DNA of 64,000 nt from Streptomyces sp. NBC_01549 (GCF_026339955.1 NZ_JAPEPW010000001.1:248001-312000), one strand, 5' to 3'; shown: positions 43,095-52,205, counted from the stretch's first letter. Numbers and translations: made by a program. The notes: generated from the letters alone by a model not told the origin.

Positions 43095-43637
43095 TGAACG
43101 CAACGCGGCCTCCCACATCAGCACGTGAAGCTTGCGACCCGACCGGTACAGCCACTCCTGGCGCTGCACCCGGGCGCGCACGGCGTCCTCGATGTCGTTG
43201 GCCGGGCCGAGCAGCTCCGAATAGCGCTGGATGACGTGGCGTGCGTACTCGGGGGTCTGCATCAGACCGGCGACTACTGACTCTTCCCACACCCATAACT
43301 CCGAGGTGCGCTCGATCTCCTTGCTCAAGCCCCCGTGCAGTGGCTTGAAGCCGTTCGCCAGGGCGCGACGCCACGACCTGATCTGGGACTCGAATCCGGC
43401 GAGACGGGCGGCGAGTTCGGGATACAAATCCGGCCGCTCGTTCGCTTCAGCCCATGCCCGGAGGTCCTCGGGGGTTGCCGTCTGTTTGGCGGTCTCCAGC
43501 TTGCTGACCTTGGAGCCCGGCCAGCCGAGCCGCTGCGCGAGTTGCCGACCGGTGAGCCGGCCGCCAGGGCACGAGAAGCGGAGTTCACGGAGCCGCGTCC
43601 CCAACGCCGCTCGTGCCCGCTGGTAGTCAGTACTCAC
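43095..43637 (-). pseudogene. N-terminal piece of XRE-DUF5753 regulator, interrupted by the TnpB element
   Basis: 181 residues from ATG 43637: XRE HTH (GRQLAQRLGWPGSKVSKLET) and the first part of DUF5753 (SELWVWEESVVAGLMQTPEYARHVI, HVLMWEAALRS). The native frame stops matching exactly at the insertion and runs about 60 codons into the element before a stop at 42915. Copy 1 of the module whose intact copy is at 45030-46652. Confidence 0.8.
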
Positions 43638-43649
43638 CGGTCGCGCGCG

Positions 43650-44290
43650 CTACTCGGTCGTGGCCACCTGCGCGGCGAACTGGTCGTACGACACGGCGTG
43701 GTGCATGGCCGCGTCGCGCACGATGGAGTACCGCACGACCCCCGCGGGCTCCGTGATCAGTTCGATGTTGAGCAGGTTGTCGTCATCGTCGAAGTGCAGC
43801 AGGGCGACGAGGCGCGAGTCGAAGATCCAGAAGTCCTCGGCGGGCAGACCGGCCCGGTCCGCATCCTGGCGCCACAGGTAGCGGATGTCCTCGCCGACGG
43901 CCGCGTTGTGCCGGGCGTAGTCGAGCAGAACAGCTGTTCCGTGGTGGGCGGGTTGTCGGCGATGCGTACGCGGCCGACCTGCTTGCTGGCGTCCGTCTGG
44001 CGGCGGATGTTGATGAACCAGGGTTCGTTGGGATCCCAGGTGGAGGATCCGGTGGCCAGGAACGCCTGATAGTCGGGGTCCTGCCGGTCCGACGCATAGC
44101 CGCGTCGCGTCTCCAGACGCCAGGCGGTGTGTTCGAAGGTCTCGAAGAGCCGCCGGAAGGTTTCCCGGTCGACCAGTTCGGGCACCCGCTCCATCTCCTT
44201 CGGTCCCCAGTTCACGAGCAGTTCGCGCGGCACGACCACGGCGGCCTCATCCTGCCCGAAGTGCCGGAGCCGCGCGATGTGGCGCCCGGC
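43650..44290 (-). pseudogene. DUF6879 protein, frameshifted and 5'-degraded
   Basis: The N-terminal part (VVVPRELLVNWGPKEMERVP through VGRVRIADNPPTTEQLF) and the C-terminal part (LLDYARHNAAVGEDIR, AEDFWIFDSRLVALLHFDDD, to stop 43650) are in different frames. One missing C near 43927 explains the shift. The first 50 or so residues seen in the intact paralogue cannot be found, so the 5' limit is approximate. It ends 12 bases before the XRE start, the same order and spacing as copy 2. Confidence 0.7.
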
Positions 44291-44440
44291 CCTCCCCCGG
44301 CGCGGCCTGCGGTGCGGACATACCCAGCGGCGGCCTCCCGTGGGGTCTCCGGCGGCCTCTCGTACCCACCCGGGGCGTCCGGCCGTATCCGCCAGCACGA
44401 GGCCCCGGAGATACCGTCCCAGGCCGTATGCTCTTCGGCC

Positions 44441-45028
44441 ATGGAAATCACGCCCGTGATGGCCACGCTCCTCGGAGCGGGGTTCGGGTCACTCTCAACA
44501 GCGCTGATCGCCGTGGTGGTTCAGAAGGCGACCCTGAAGCGCGAGCGCAAGCACAAGCTGTGGGAACGTCAGGTCGCGGTCATTGAGGAGTCCCTCAGGC
44601 ACGAGCGAGTAGTCGCCTTGAAGAGGAACGAGGTGATGCGCAACCCGGGGCCAGAGACCGACGTGTTCCTCGCGCTGAAGTCGGTTTTCGATGAAGCCGA
44701 CGTGTCCAAGATCATGGCGAACCTTGAGCTGTACGGGTCACCCGCGATTCAGGCCGCGCACCGGACAGCATTTGAAGCCTGGCGCGACTGGCTGGTGGAT
44801 TTCGTCGATTGGCAGAAGTGGAACAAGCGCACCGGGCCAGGCCACGAGGAGGAGAAGGAGCGCGCCGAGGCCGTACGCGAGACGACCAAGCGGTGGCCGA
44901 ACGTCGAGAAGCTCGCGTCCAAGGCCGACGAGGCCTACGACGAGTTGGTCAGGGTGATGCGCGCGACGGCCATCTTCGAGCCGGTCACCAATCGCGTGAA
45001 CCCACCGAACCCGGAACTCCCCCGGTAG
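44441..45028 (+). CDS. Hypothetical protein with one N-terminal membrane helix
   Basis: 195 residues. A single hydrophobic helix (VMATLLGAGFGSLSTALIAV) is followed by a highly charged helical region, probably coiled-coil. No family recognised. It sits between the dead and intact DUF6879-XRE copies and converges on the intact XRE gene with one base between stops. Possibly cargo or a partner of that module, but only position suggests it. Confidence 0.6.
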   Translation: MEITPVMATLLGAGFGSLSTALIAVVVQKATLKRERKHKLWERQVAVIEESLRHERVVALKRNEVMRNPGPETDVFLALKSVFDEADVSKIMANLELYGSPAIQAAHRTAFEAWRDWLVDFVDWQKWNKRTGPGHEEEKERAEAVRETTKRWPNVEKLASKADEAYDELVRVMRATAIFEPVTNRVNPPNPELPR

Positions 45029-45029
45029 G

Positions 45030-45887
45030 TCAACGCGGGTTCAGCGCGCGTCGCGCCGCGTTGATGACGTTGTGGGCGTCGGCGCCGTACACGGCTGACT
45101 CGCGGAGGGTCTTCCAGGTCCGCAGGTAGAGGGCGACGCTGTCGTCATCGTCGAGCCACATCTCAGCGTGCCACGCCTCGGTGACGACTTGGCGGTCGTC
45201 GTAGATCCAGAACCCCAAGCCGGGCGGAACCTTCAGGGACGCGGTGAGCGGCACAATGCCAAGCTCCACGGTGTCCATGCCGATAACGCCCGTGAGCCGG
45301 TCGAGTTGGGCGGTGAGCACCGAGGGCGGGCAGACCAGCGAACGCAAGACCGGCTCCCACAAGATGACGTGGTACCGCCTGCCGCCGCTGTACAGAAGCT
45401 CTTGACGCCTCATGCGAGCCCGCACGGCTTCCTCAATGTCCCGTGGAGACCTGTGCAGTTCGGCGGAGCGGGTGAGCACGGCGCGTGCGTAGTCGGGGGT
45501 CTGGAGGACGCCCATGACCCATGACGACTCCCAAGCGCGCAGCACCTTCGAATTGGCCTGCGCCTCGTTGTGGACGTCCTGCACGGGCTTGTGTCCGCCG
45601 ACGAGTTGCCTGCGCCACGAGCGGATGTGCGACTCGAACCCCGCAAGCCTGGCCCGCAGTTCCTCGTACGACGCGGGCTGACCGCACGCCGCTGCCCACT
45701 GTTCCAGGTCTTCCGGGGTGGCCGTCTGCTTGCCCAACTCCAGCTTGGAGACCTTCGAGTTGGGCCAGTCGAGTTTGCGGGCGAGGGCAGTGCCGGTGAG
45801 CCGACCGTCAGGGGCGGCTAGCCGAAGTTCCCGGAGCCGCACCCCGAGTGCTTCGCGGGCCTGCTGATAGTCCGTGCTCACCGGCAC
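45030..45887 (-). CDS. XRE-family regulator with DUF5753 domain
   Basis: 285 residues (GTG 45887, or GTG 45881). HTH TGTALARKLDWPNSKVSKLE near residues 28-50, then DUF5753 from about 105 to the end (WESSWVMGVLQTPDYARAVL, VIGMDTVELGIVPLTAS, ESAVYGADAHNVI). These WhiJ-like regulators are abundant in Streptomyces and typically pair with a small partner. Here the partner is the DUF6879 gene nine bases upstream. Intact counterpart of the split gene at 41257-43637. Confidence 0.85.
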   Translation of the reverse strand: MPVSTDYQQAREALGVRLRELRLAAPDGRLTGTALARKLDWPNSKVSKLELGKQTATPEDLEQWAAACGQPASYEELRARLAGFESHIRSWRRQLVGGHKPVQDVHNEAQANSKVLRAWESSWVMGVLQTPDYARAVLTRSAELHRSPRDIEEAVRARMRRQELLYSGGRRYHVILWEPVLRSLVCPPSVLTAQLDRLTGVIGMDTVELGIVPLTASLKVPPGLGFWIYDDRQVVTEAWHAEMWLDDDDSVALYLRTWKTLRESAVYGADAHNVINAARRALNPR

Positions 45888-45896
45888 ACACCTGCT

Positions 45897-46652
45897 TTAC
45901 GCCTCCTTCGCGGCGAGCGCGGCCGCGAACTGCTTGAACGGAACGCCGTAGTGCTGCGCGACGTCCCGCAGCCGGTTGTACTGATTGACGGCTGCCGGTT
46001 CCGTGATCAGCTCGGCACCCGTGAGGTTGTCATCATCGTCGAAGATGCACACGGCGACGATGTGTGAGTCGAAGATCCAGAAGTCCTCGTCAGGCAGGTT
46101 GACGCGCTTCGCGTCCTCGCGCCACATGTTGCGGACGTCCTCGCCCAGGGCTGCGTTCTTCTCGGCGTGCGCCAGCAGGTAGAGCTGACCTTCGGTCGGC
46201 GGGTTGTCGACGATCCGGACCCGCCCGACGCTGACACCATCATCGGTCTTCGCGCGGATGCCTTGGCTCCATGGCGTGTCGAGATCCCAGGTGGGAGCCT
46301 CGCCACGGGCGAACTGCGCGTAGGTGTCGGTCGCTTCGTCGACCGCGTAGCGCTTGCGCATCTCCAGGTGCCACGCGCTGTGCTGGAAGTTCTCGAACAG
46401 CCCGTCGAACTGCACGGGGTTGAAGATGCGGGGTTCGGTGTCGCGGTCCTTCGGCCCGAAGTCGATCAGCGTGTTGCGCGGCATCACGATCGGGATCTCG
46501 TCCTCGTCGATGTGCTGAAGCTGGGCGAGGGTGTCAGGGTCGGTGAGACGCGGCCCGTGCACGATGACCTCGCCCGTGTCGAGATCCTCGTGCACTGCGG
46601 GGCAGCTACCTTCACCGCTGCCCGTGCCGTTGAAGCGCAGTCGTCGAGCCAT
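45897..46652 (-). CDS. DUF6879 family protein
   Basis: 251 residues: an N-terminal stretch (CPAVHEDLDTGEVIVHGPRL), the DUF6879 core (HSAWHLEMRKRY, SVGRVRIVDNPPTEGQLYLL, EDFWIFDSHIVAVCIFDDDD) and a C-terminal helical segment. The function of DUF6879 is unknown; it repeatedly precedes XRE-DUF5753 genes, suggesting it is that regulator's partner or target-system component. Divergent from the three small genes at 46826-47477 with a 173-base gap that presumably holds both promoters. Confidence 0.8.
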   Translation of the reverse strand: MARRLRFNGTGSGEGSCPAVHEDLDTGEVIVHGPRLTDPDTLAQLQHIDEDEIPIVMPRNTLIDFGPKDRDTEPRIFNPVQFDGLFENFQHSAWHLEMRKRYAVDEATDTYAQFARGEAPTWDLDTPWSQGIRAKTDDGVSVGRVRIVDNPPTEGQLYLLAHAEKNAALGEDVRNMWREDAKRVNLPDEDFWIFDSHIVAVCIFDDDDNLTGAELITEPAAVNQYNRLRDVAQHYGVPFKQFAAALAAKEA

Positions 46653-46825
46653 GATCAGAGTCCTTTCGCCGGAAGCCGATCACCCCAGCATCACCAGGTT
46701 GCACGCCCCGGGCCATGGGGTTCCACCACCTTCGTGAGAAAAACCGGGCCAAGCAAGAGAGGGCACGAGAAAAATCGAGAAAATACCATCGCGCGTCCTA
46801 ACTCCTCCTCCCTAGCGTCCCGTTC

Positions 46826-47026
46826 ATGCCTACGAAGAAACTGGACGTCGACCCGTACGCGGCTGCCGAGTCCCTGAGAGCAGCACTGACCGAGGTTGGG
46901 ATCGTCTTCCCCTCCCTGAGGGTCCACCCTGCATCCCCTCAGATGAAGCTCGTTGAGCTGGGGCGTGTGCATGCCGACGTGGCCGCTCGCCTGGCCGAAG
47001 CGCTTCAGCGAGGGGGCCGAGAGTGA
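46826..47026 (+). CDS. Small hypothetical protein, first of three coupled genes
   Basis: 66 residues; predicted alpha-beta-alpha (AAAESLRAALTEVGIVFPSL, then VELGRVHADVAARLAEAL). No family recognised. Its TGA overlaps the next start (GTGA). Divergent from the DUF6879 gene. Confidence 0.6.
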   Translation: MPTKKLDVDPYAAAESLRAALTEVGIVFPSLRVHPASPQMKLVELGRVHADVAARLAEALQRGGRE

Positions 47027-47265
47027 TGGGAACGACGGAGAAGCCACCGACGATGCTCAGCCACGGCGACCTGCCGTACCCGGCAGGGACGCTCGTCGAG
47101 GACACGATGCACGACCGGACCGGCGAACTCGTCGGCGTGATCGAGGAGGGCATCAAGGAGTCGGGCAAGCTCCTCAGCCGAACCGCCTACGTGCGGCCGC
47201 AAGGTGGCGGGATCGAGTGGGACGTTCCGCTCGCCCGCATCCGGCCCGTTGAAGCGCAGTCGTGA
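47023..47265 (+). CDS. Small hypothetical protein, second of three coupled genes
   Basis: 80 residues from GTG 47023 (ATG follows as codon 2). Beta-rich: GTLVEDTMHDRTGELVGVIE, then a WDVPLARIRPV end, resembling short SH3-like barrels. No function recognised. Stop overlaps the next start (GTGA). Confidence 0.6.
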   Translation: MMGTTEKPPTMLSHGDLPYPAGTLVEDTMHDRTGELVGVIEEGIKESGKLLSRTAYVRPQGGGIEWDVPLARIRPVEAQS

Positions 47266-47477
47266 CGACGCCAACCAAGGTGGCTGCCCTCCTCGGGCCT
47301 GGTGACCACATCGGCTACGAGGGACAGTGGCGCACAGTGAAGACCACCAAGACCGACATCGGCACGATGGGCGGCCTGTTCGTGGTCGTCGCCTGGGAGG
47401 AGGGCGGCACCGACCGATTCCGCGCGGGTGACGAGGTGCTGGTGGGCACCCCGGAGTCGCCCCCGGCCACGGCGTAG
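47262..47477 (+). CDS. Small hypothetical protein, third of three coupled genes
   Basis: 71 residues, beta-rich (HIGYEGQWRTVKTTKTDIG, GLFVVVAWEEGG). No family recognised. Ends 38 bases before a strong terminator, closing the three-gene unit. Confidence 0.6.
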   Translation: MTTPTKVAALLGPGDHIGYEGQWRTVKTTKTDIGTMGGLFVVVAWEEGGTDRFRAGDEVLVGTPESPPATA

Positions 47478-47515
47478 GCCCGTCGTGGGGTCTCCGTCGC
47501 TCTCCCTGGACATAG

Positions 47516-47552
47516 AGACGCCCCGCCGGGCGCGAGTACCGGCGGGGCGTCT
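47516..47552 (+). terminator. Strong intrinsic-type hairpin
   Basis: AGACGCCCCGCCGG and its exact complement (14-bp stem, 9-base loop), just after the three-gene unit. There is no U-tract, as is common in high-GC actinomycetes. Confidence 0.8.
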
Positions 47553-47871
47553 GTGTGCGGCGGGAGGGCCGTCCGTGGGCTCAGGCGGCGATGGCCACCC
47601 GGAACCGGATGGGAGCCAGAGCGGTGCGCCCGGAAGAGGTGTGGGCACCCCTATCGGGAACCGCCCAAGCTTCTGCGGTGCGCCCGGTAGCGGGCGAGTC
47701 GCTGCGGTACTCGGTTGCGATCGGCCGGAGAGCTTCTCACACACCTCATAGATGCATGCAGGCTTCACGTATCGATCCGGCCCATCGATCGCTGTCGACT
47801 GCTGCCGCTCAGAGGCACCAACGTCCGATTCCTTCAAGACCGGCCGCCAGGGCCTTGTCTACCGTGACGCC
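47553..47871 (+). other. Intergenic, nothing supported
   Basis: No frame is convincingly coding; GC-skewed open frames here are shadows. It presumably contains the promoter of the VOC gene. Confidence 0.4.
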
Positions 47872-48276
47872 ATGACCCCACGATTCGATGTGATCGGCCT
47901 CGTCGTCACCGACATGGCCGCCACCCTCGCTTTCTACCGCCGCCTCGGGCTCGTCTTCCCCGAGGGCTCCGAGGACCAGCCGCACGTCGAGGCCGAACTG
48001 CCCGGCGGGATCCGGCTGGCGGTCGACACCGAGGAGACGATCCGGTCTTTCCACTCGGGGTGGCGACCGCCGGCCGACGGGGGCGGCCGGGTGTCGCTCG
48101 CCTTCGGCTGTGACAGTCCGGCGGAGGTCGACTCCGCCTACGAGGATCTGGTCGGCGTCGGGTACCACGGCGAGCTCAAGCCGTGGGACGCCTTCTGGGG
48201 GATGCGGTACGCAGTCGTGCACGACCCGGACGGCAATGGCGTCGACCTGTTCGCGCCGCTACCCGCGCCCGAGTAG
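47872..48276 (+). CDS. VOC/glyoxalase-superfamily protein
   Basis: 134 residues: two beta-alpha-beta-beta-beta units ([20 protein letters not shown] and [19 protein letters not shown]). The superfamily includes glyoxalases, dioxygenases and bleomycin-binding proteins; the substrate is unknown. Overlaps the convergent AraC gene by 18 bases. Confidence 0.75.
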   Translation: MTPRFDVIGLVVTDMAATLAFYRRLGLVFPEGSEDQPHVEAELPGGIRLAVDTEETIRSFHSGWRPPADGGGRVSLAFGCDSPAEVDSAYEDLVGVGYHGELKPWDAFWGMRYAVVHDPDGNGVDLFAPLPAPE

Positions 48277-48945
48277 TTCTCGCAGCGGCATGCCCGCCAG
48301 CTCCCTCACGTCCCGGGCCAGATGAGCCTGGTCGGCGAAGCCGGCGCGGGTCGCCGTCTCCGCGAAGGGGAGCCCGGTACGTGCGAGGGCGAGCGCCCGT
48401 TGCAGGCGCAGGACACGGGCGAGGGTCTTGGGGCCGTAGCCGAAGGCGGTCAGCGAGCGGCGGTGCAACTGGCGTGCGCTCAGGCCGAGTCGGCCGGCCG
48501 TCGCCGCGATCGACCGGCCCGCGTCCAGGGCCGTGACGACCTCCCGCAGCAGCGGATCGGGGGGATCGGTAGCGGCCGCCCGGTCCAGTGCCACCCGCTC
48601 CAGCGCGGTCACCGGGTCGGCGGCCGCGGCGACACGCGCGGTGAGGCGTCGTACCTCCGAGGCGGGCCACAGGTCCGCCAGGTCGACGCGCAGGTCGCGA
48701 AGCTCGTGGGCGGGCACGCCGAGGAACGTCGGCCCCGTGCCGGGGTAGAAGCGGACGCCCGCCCAGTGTCCGGCCGCGTCCTCGGGAACGTACGCGTGGG
48801 TGTCGGGCCCGGCGACGAGCAGTCGCCCCTCGTGCCAAAGCAGGTCCACGCAGCCGTCGGGGAGGACGGCCCCCGCCGTGGACCCGGACGTTCCGCGGGA
48901 CCACACAACGGCGCCCGTCAACCGGGACGCCCGCTCCACGTACAC
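48259..48945 (-). CDS. AraC-family transcriptional regulator
   Basis: About 228 residues from GTG 48945 (GTG 48939 also possible). The N-terminal sensor part contains [22 protein letters not shown]. The C-terminal double HTH ([20 protein letters not shown] and [20 protein letters not shown]) is typical of AraC/XylS. Longer upstream readings are arginine-rich shadow. Neighbouring VOC gene is a possible target. Confidence 0.75.
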   Translation of the reverse strand: MYVERASRLTGAVVWSRGTSGSTAGAVLPDGCVDLLWHEGRLLVAGPDTHAYVPEDAAGHWAGVRFYPGTGPTFLGVPAHELRDLRVDLADLWPASEVRRLTARVAAAADPVTALERVALDRAAATDPPDPLLREVVTALDAGRSIAATAGRLGLSARQLHRRSLTAFGYGPKTLARVLRLQRALALARTGLPFAETATRAGFADQAHLARDVRELAGMPLRELLGRG

Positions 48946-49270
48946 GCACGCCAGCCTACGCCGCCCGCGTCCGGTGCCCCTGCGGGCTGACCCCACGGAC
49001 GTCAGCTCCCCGGCCGCCGCCGAGGCGGTCGGCGCCCTGGCATGGGAGGTGGTCGGGCTCGGCGGCCGGCGCTGCTGTCCTCGCGGGGCCAGGAGCCGGC
49101 CCGGCCGGCCGAGGAGGCGCTGGGGGCTCGGGCGCGTCCTGGACGATCGCACGGCCCGCACGGTTCGCACAGAACATCACCGAAGGGCCGCTGATGGGGG
49201 GCTCCGGCGCGCGGCGGCAGCCGGGAAAGAGACCAGAGCTGCGCTCCCGGGGCCCCTGGGGAAGGATCTT

Positions 49271-49320
49271 CGACTGCCGGTCGGTGGGGGCTGGGCGCGC
49301 AGTTCCCCGCGCCCCTGACG
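49271..49320 (-). repeat. Streptomyces-type intergenic repeat, copy 1
   Basis: On the minus strand contains GGGGCGCGGGGAACTGCGCG followed by CCCAGCCCCCACCG. Matches the copies at 55534 and 55625. The rest of 48946-49326 shows no gene. It lies just after the BrkB stop, in its 3' region. Confidence 0.75.
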
Positions 49321-49326
49321 GTCGTC

Positions 49327-50493
49327 CTACTCCTGCGCGCCGTGGTGGTCGTCGTCGTTGTGCTTGCGGGGGTGGTGGGTGCTCTTCACGTGGGTGCGCA
49401 GGCGGGAGGTCACGTCCTCCGGGGGGAGGAAGCGGGACCAGCGTTCCGGGAACTCGGAGGGCATGTCCGGGTCGTCGGGGTCGGGGTCGTCGGCGCGGGA
49501 GGCGGCGGCGCGGGCGACGTACTCGGCGGCCTGCTCCTGGCGCAGGCGCTCGTTCGCGGCGCGGGCCGCGGCCGTGGCGGCGGCCGGCCAGACCCGGTCG
49601 ATGGCGGCGTTGACCGCGGCGCCGACGAGGACGGCGAACGCGGACACACCGATCCACAGGAGGACGGCCACGGGGGCGGCCAGTGAGCCGTAGATCGTCG
49701 GGCCCTCGACCGTACTGGTCAGGTAGATACGGAGGAGGAAGCTGCCGACGACCCACATGGCGAGGGCGACCAGGGCGCCCGGCACGTCCTCGACCCAGGG
49801 TGAGCGGACCGGCACCGACACGTGGTACAGCGTGGTCAGGAAGACGACCGAGAGCACGATGACGACAGGCCAGTACAGGACCTGTACGAGCGTCGCCGAC
49901 CACGGCACGATCTGCACCACCGCGTCCGGGCCCGCGACCATCAGCGGCAGCGCGATCGAGCCGATCAGCAGCGCCACGATGAACAGCAGGAACGACATCA
50001 CGCGGGTCGCCACGATCCCCCGGGTGCCGTCGAGGCCGTACATCACGGTGATGGTGTCGACGAAGACGTTCACCGCACGCGAGCCCGACCACAGGGCGAA
50101 GAGGAAGCCGATGGAGATGATGTCCGGCCGGCCGCCCTTCATCACGTCGTGAAGGATCGGTTCGGCGATCTGGTGGACGCCCTTGTCGGTGAGAACCGTG
50201 CGGGAGGCCTCCAGAATGTTGGACTCCAGGCTCGCGATCGAGTGCGCGCCGGTCCAGTCGTCCACGTAGCCGAGCAGTCCGATGAGGCTCAGCAGCAGGG
50301 GCGGCACGGACAGGAGCGTGAAGAAGGCGGCCTCGGCCGCCAGCCCCAGGATCCGGTACTCCATGCAGGAGTTGACGGTGTCCTTGAGCAGCAGCCAGGC
50401 GGTCCTGCGCTTCGACACGTTCCTGTACAGCGCGCGAGCGCGGTGGAAGCGGCCCGAGGAAGGCCGTTCGGGTGTTTCTTTTGCCTGGTGCAC
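49327..50493 (-). CDS. YihY/BrkB-family inner-membrane protein
   Basis: 388 residues with about six membrane helices and the family landmarks AAEAAFFTLLSVPPLLLSLI, FLFALWSGSRAV and YGSLAAPVAVLLWIGVSAFA. The charged C-terminal tail (about 80 residues) is histidine/aspartate-rich at the end. Function of the family is unsettled. GTG start only 17 bases from the divergent acyl-CoA dehydrogenase ATG. Confidence 0.8.
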   Translation of the reverse strand: MHQAKETPERPSSGRFHRARALYRNVSKRRTAWLLLKDTVNSCMEYRILGLAAEAAFFTLLSVPPLLLSLIGLLGYVDDWTGAHSIASLESNILEASRTVLTDKGVHQIAEPILHDVMKGGRPDIISIGFLFALWSGSRAVNVFVDTITVMYGLDGTRGIVATRVMSFLLFIVALLIGSIALPLMVAGPDAVVQIVPWSATLVQVLYWPVVIVLSVVFLTTLYHVSVPVRSPWVEDVPGALVALAMWVVGSFLLRIYLTSTVEGPTIYGSLAAPVAVLLWIGVSAFAVLVGAAVNAAIDRVWPAAATAAARAANERLRQEQAAEYVARAAASRADDPDPDDPDMPSEFPERWSRFLPPEDVTSRLRTHVKSTHHPRKHNDDDHHGAQE

Positions 50494-50510
50494 GTCCTTA
50501 CCGTATCCGT

Positions 50511-52145
50511 ATGGCAGCCAGCACCCACACCGTGACCAACCAGGCTCCGCCCCTGGTCGGATATGACGTCTTTGCCGCTGATCGCGCCCTCACGGAGGCG
50601 CTCGAGCGGCATCTGGATCCAGGGCTTCTCGACGAGGCGCGCGAGGAGCTGTCCCTGCTCGGACGTACGACGGGCTCCGCGCAGGTGCAGGAGTGGGGGG
50701 TGCTGGCCAACGAGAACCCGCCGAAGCTGCGCACCCATGACCGCTACGGCAACCGCGTCGACGAGGTCGAGTTCCATCCCGCCTGGCACCGACTGCTCGG
50801 CAAGGGCGTCTCGGCCGGGCTGACGGCGGCCTGGAGCCGTCCCGGCGGTCACCTCAGGCGCGCGGCCGGCTTCGTCGTGTGGTCGCAGGCCGAGGCGGGC
50901 CACGGCTGCCCGCTGTCGATGACCCACGCGGCGGTGCCCGCCCTGCGCACCGACCCGGAGCTCGCCGCCCTCTGGGAGCCGCTGCTCACGTCCACCGTCT
51001 ACGACCAGGGGCTGCGGCCCGCCTCCCAGAAGGCCGGTGTGCTCTTCGGGATGGGCATGACGGAGAAGCAGGGCGGCAGTGACGTACGGGCGAACAGGAC
51101 CGAGGCACGGCCGCTCGCCGAGGACGGGACGTATGAGCTGACCGGGCACAAATGGTTCTGTTCGGCACCGATGTCGGACGGGTTCCTGGTGCTGGCGCAG
51201 GCCCCGGGCGGGCTGACCTGCTTCCTGGTGCCGCGGGTACTGGAGGACGGGACCCGCAACGTGTTCCGCATCCAGCGGCTCAAGGACAAGCTCGGCAACA
51301 AGTCGAACGCGTCGAGCGAGGTCGAGTTCGACGGGACCTGGGCGCGCCGGGTCGGGGACGAGGGGCGCGGGGTGCGCACCATCATCGAGATGGTCGCGGT
51401 GACCCGGCTGGACTGTGTGCTCGGCGCCGCCGCCGTCATGCGGCAGGCCGTCGCGCAGGCCGTGCACCACTGCACCTACCGGGAGGCCTTCGGCGGCAGG
51501 CTGATCGACAAGCCGCTGATGCGCAACGTGCTGGCGGACCTGGCGCTGGAGTCGGAGGCGGCGACGACGCTGGCGATGCGCCTCGCGGCGGCGTACGACG
51601 ACGGCGGCGAGGACGAGCGGGCGTTCCTGCGGCTCGCGGTGCCGGCCGCGAAGTACTGGGTGACCAAGCGCTGCACCCCGGTGGCGGTGGAGGCGCTGGA
51701 GTGTCTGGGCGGCAACGGGTACGTGGAGGAGTCCGGCATGCCGCGGCTGCTGCGCGAGTCGCCGCTCAACTCCATCTGGGAGGGCGCGGGCAATGTGCAG
51801 GCCCTCGACCTGCTGCGGGCGATCCAGCGGGAGCCGCAGGCGCTGAACGCGTTCCTGAAGGAGGTCGGCCGGGCCCGTGGCGCCGACCACCGGCTGGACG
51901 GCGCGATCAAGAACCTGCTGGGCGAGCTCGCCGACCTGGACGGTATCGAGGGCCGCGGGCGCAGGCTCGCGGAGCGTGTCGCGCTGGTGCTGCAGGGGTC
52001 GCTGCTCGTTCAGTACGCGCCCCCGGAGGTCGCCGACGCGTTCTGTGCCTCACGGCTGGGCGGCGACTGGGGCTCGGCCTTCGGCACCCTGCCGCACAGT
52101 CTGGATCTGGCCACGGTGGTCGAACGGGCCCGACCGGTTTCCTGA
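50511..52145 (+). CDS. AidB-like acyl-CoA dehydrogenase
   Basis: 544 residues, close to E. coli AidB length. FAD-fold landmarks: GMGMTEKQGGSDVRAN, HKWFCSAPMSDGFLVLAQ, KLGNKSNASSEVEFDG, TYREAFGGRLIDKPLMRNV and LECLGGNGYVEESGMPRLLR. AidB proteins bind DNA and are linked to the alkylation response; that role is not shown here. No ribosome site is visible and the start is close to a TA-rich box, so the mRNA may be leaderless. Confidence 0.85.
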   Translation: MAASTHTVTNQAPPLVGYDVFAADRALTEALERHLDPGLLDEAREELSLLGRTTGSAQVQEWGVLANENPPKLRTHDRYGNRVDEVEFHPAWHRLLGKGVSAGLTAAWSRPGGHLRRAAGFVVWSQAEAGHGCPLSMTHAAVPALRTDPELAALWEPLLTSTVYDQGLRPASQKAGVLFGMGMTEKQGGSDVRANRTEARPLAEDGTYELTGHKWFCSAPMSDGFLVLAQAPGGLTCFLVPRVLEDGTRNVFRIQRLKDKLGNKSNASSEVEFDGTWARRVGDEGRGVRTIIEMVAVTRLDCVLGAAAVMRQAVAQAVHHCTYREAFGGRLIDKPLMRNVLADLALESEAATTLAMRLAAAYDDGGEDERAFLRLAVPAAKYWVTKRCTPVAVEALECLGGNGYVEESGMPRLLRESPLNSIWEGAGNVQALDLLRAIQREPQALNAFLKEVGRARGADHRLDGAIKNLLGELADLDGIEGRGRRLAERVALVLQGSLLVQYAPPEVADAFCASRLGGDWGSAFGTLPHSLDLATVVERARPVS

Positions 52146-52167
52146 GCCGGTCCCCACACCGGGTGGC

Positions 52168-52205
52168 GCGGGGGTGGTGCTGCGCCGACACGGCACCACC
52201 CCCGC
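52168..52205 (+). terminator. 13-bp stem terminator after the acyl-CoA dehydrogenase
   Basis: GCGGGGGTGGTGC and its exact complement with a 12-base loop, 22 bases after the stop codon. The remaining 52206-52489 holds a GGTTGCA direct repeat near 52290-52305 but no gene. Confidence 0.75.

Noticed and set aside
48946..49270. Plus-strand frame between AraC and BrkB genes
   Set aside because: Low-complexity Arg/Pro/Ala translation and no start signal; treated as intergenic.
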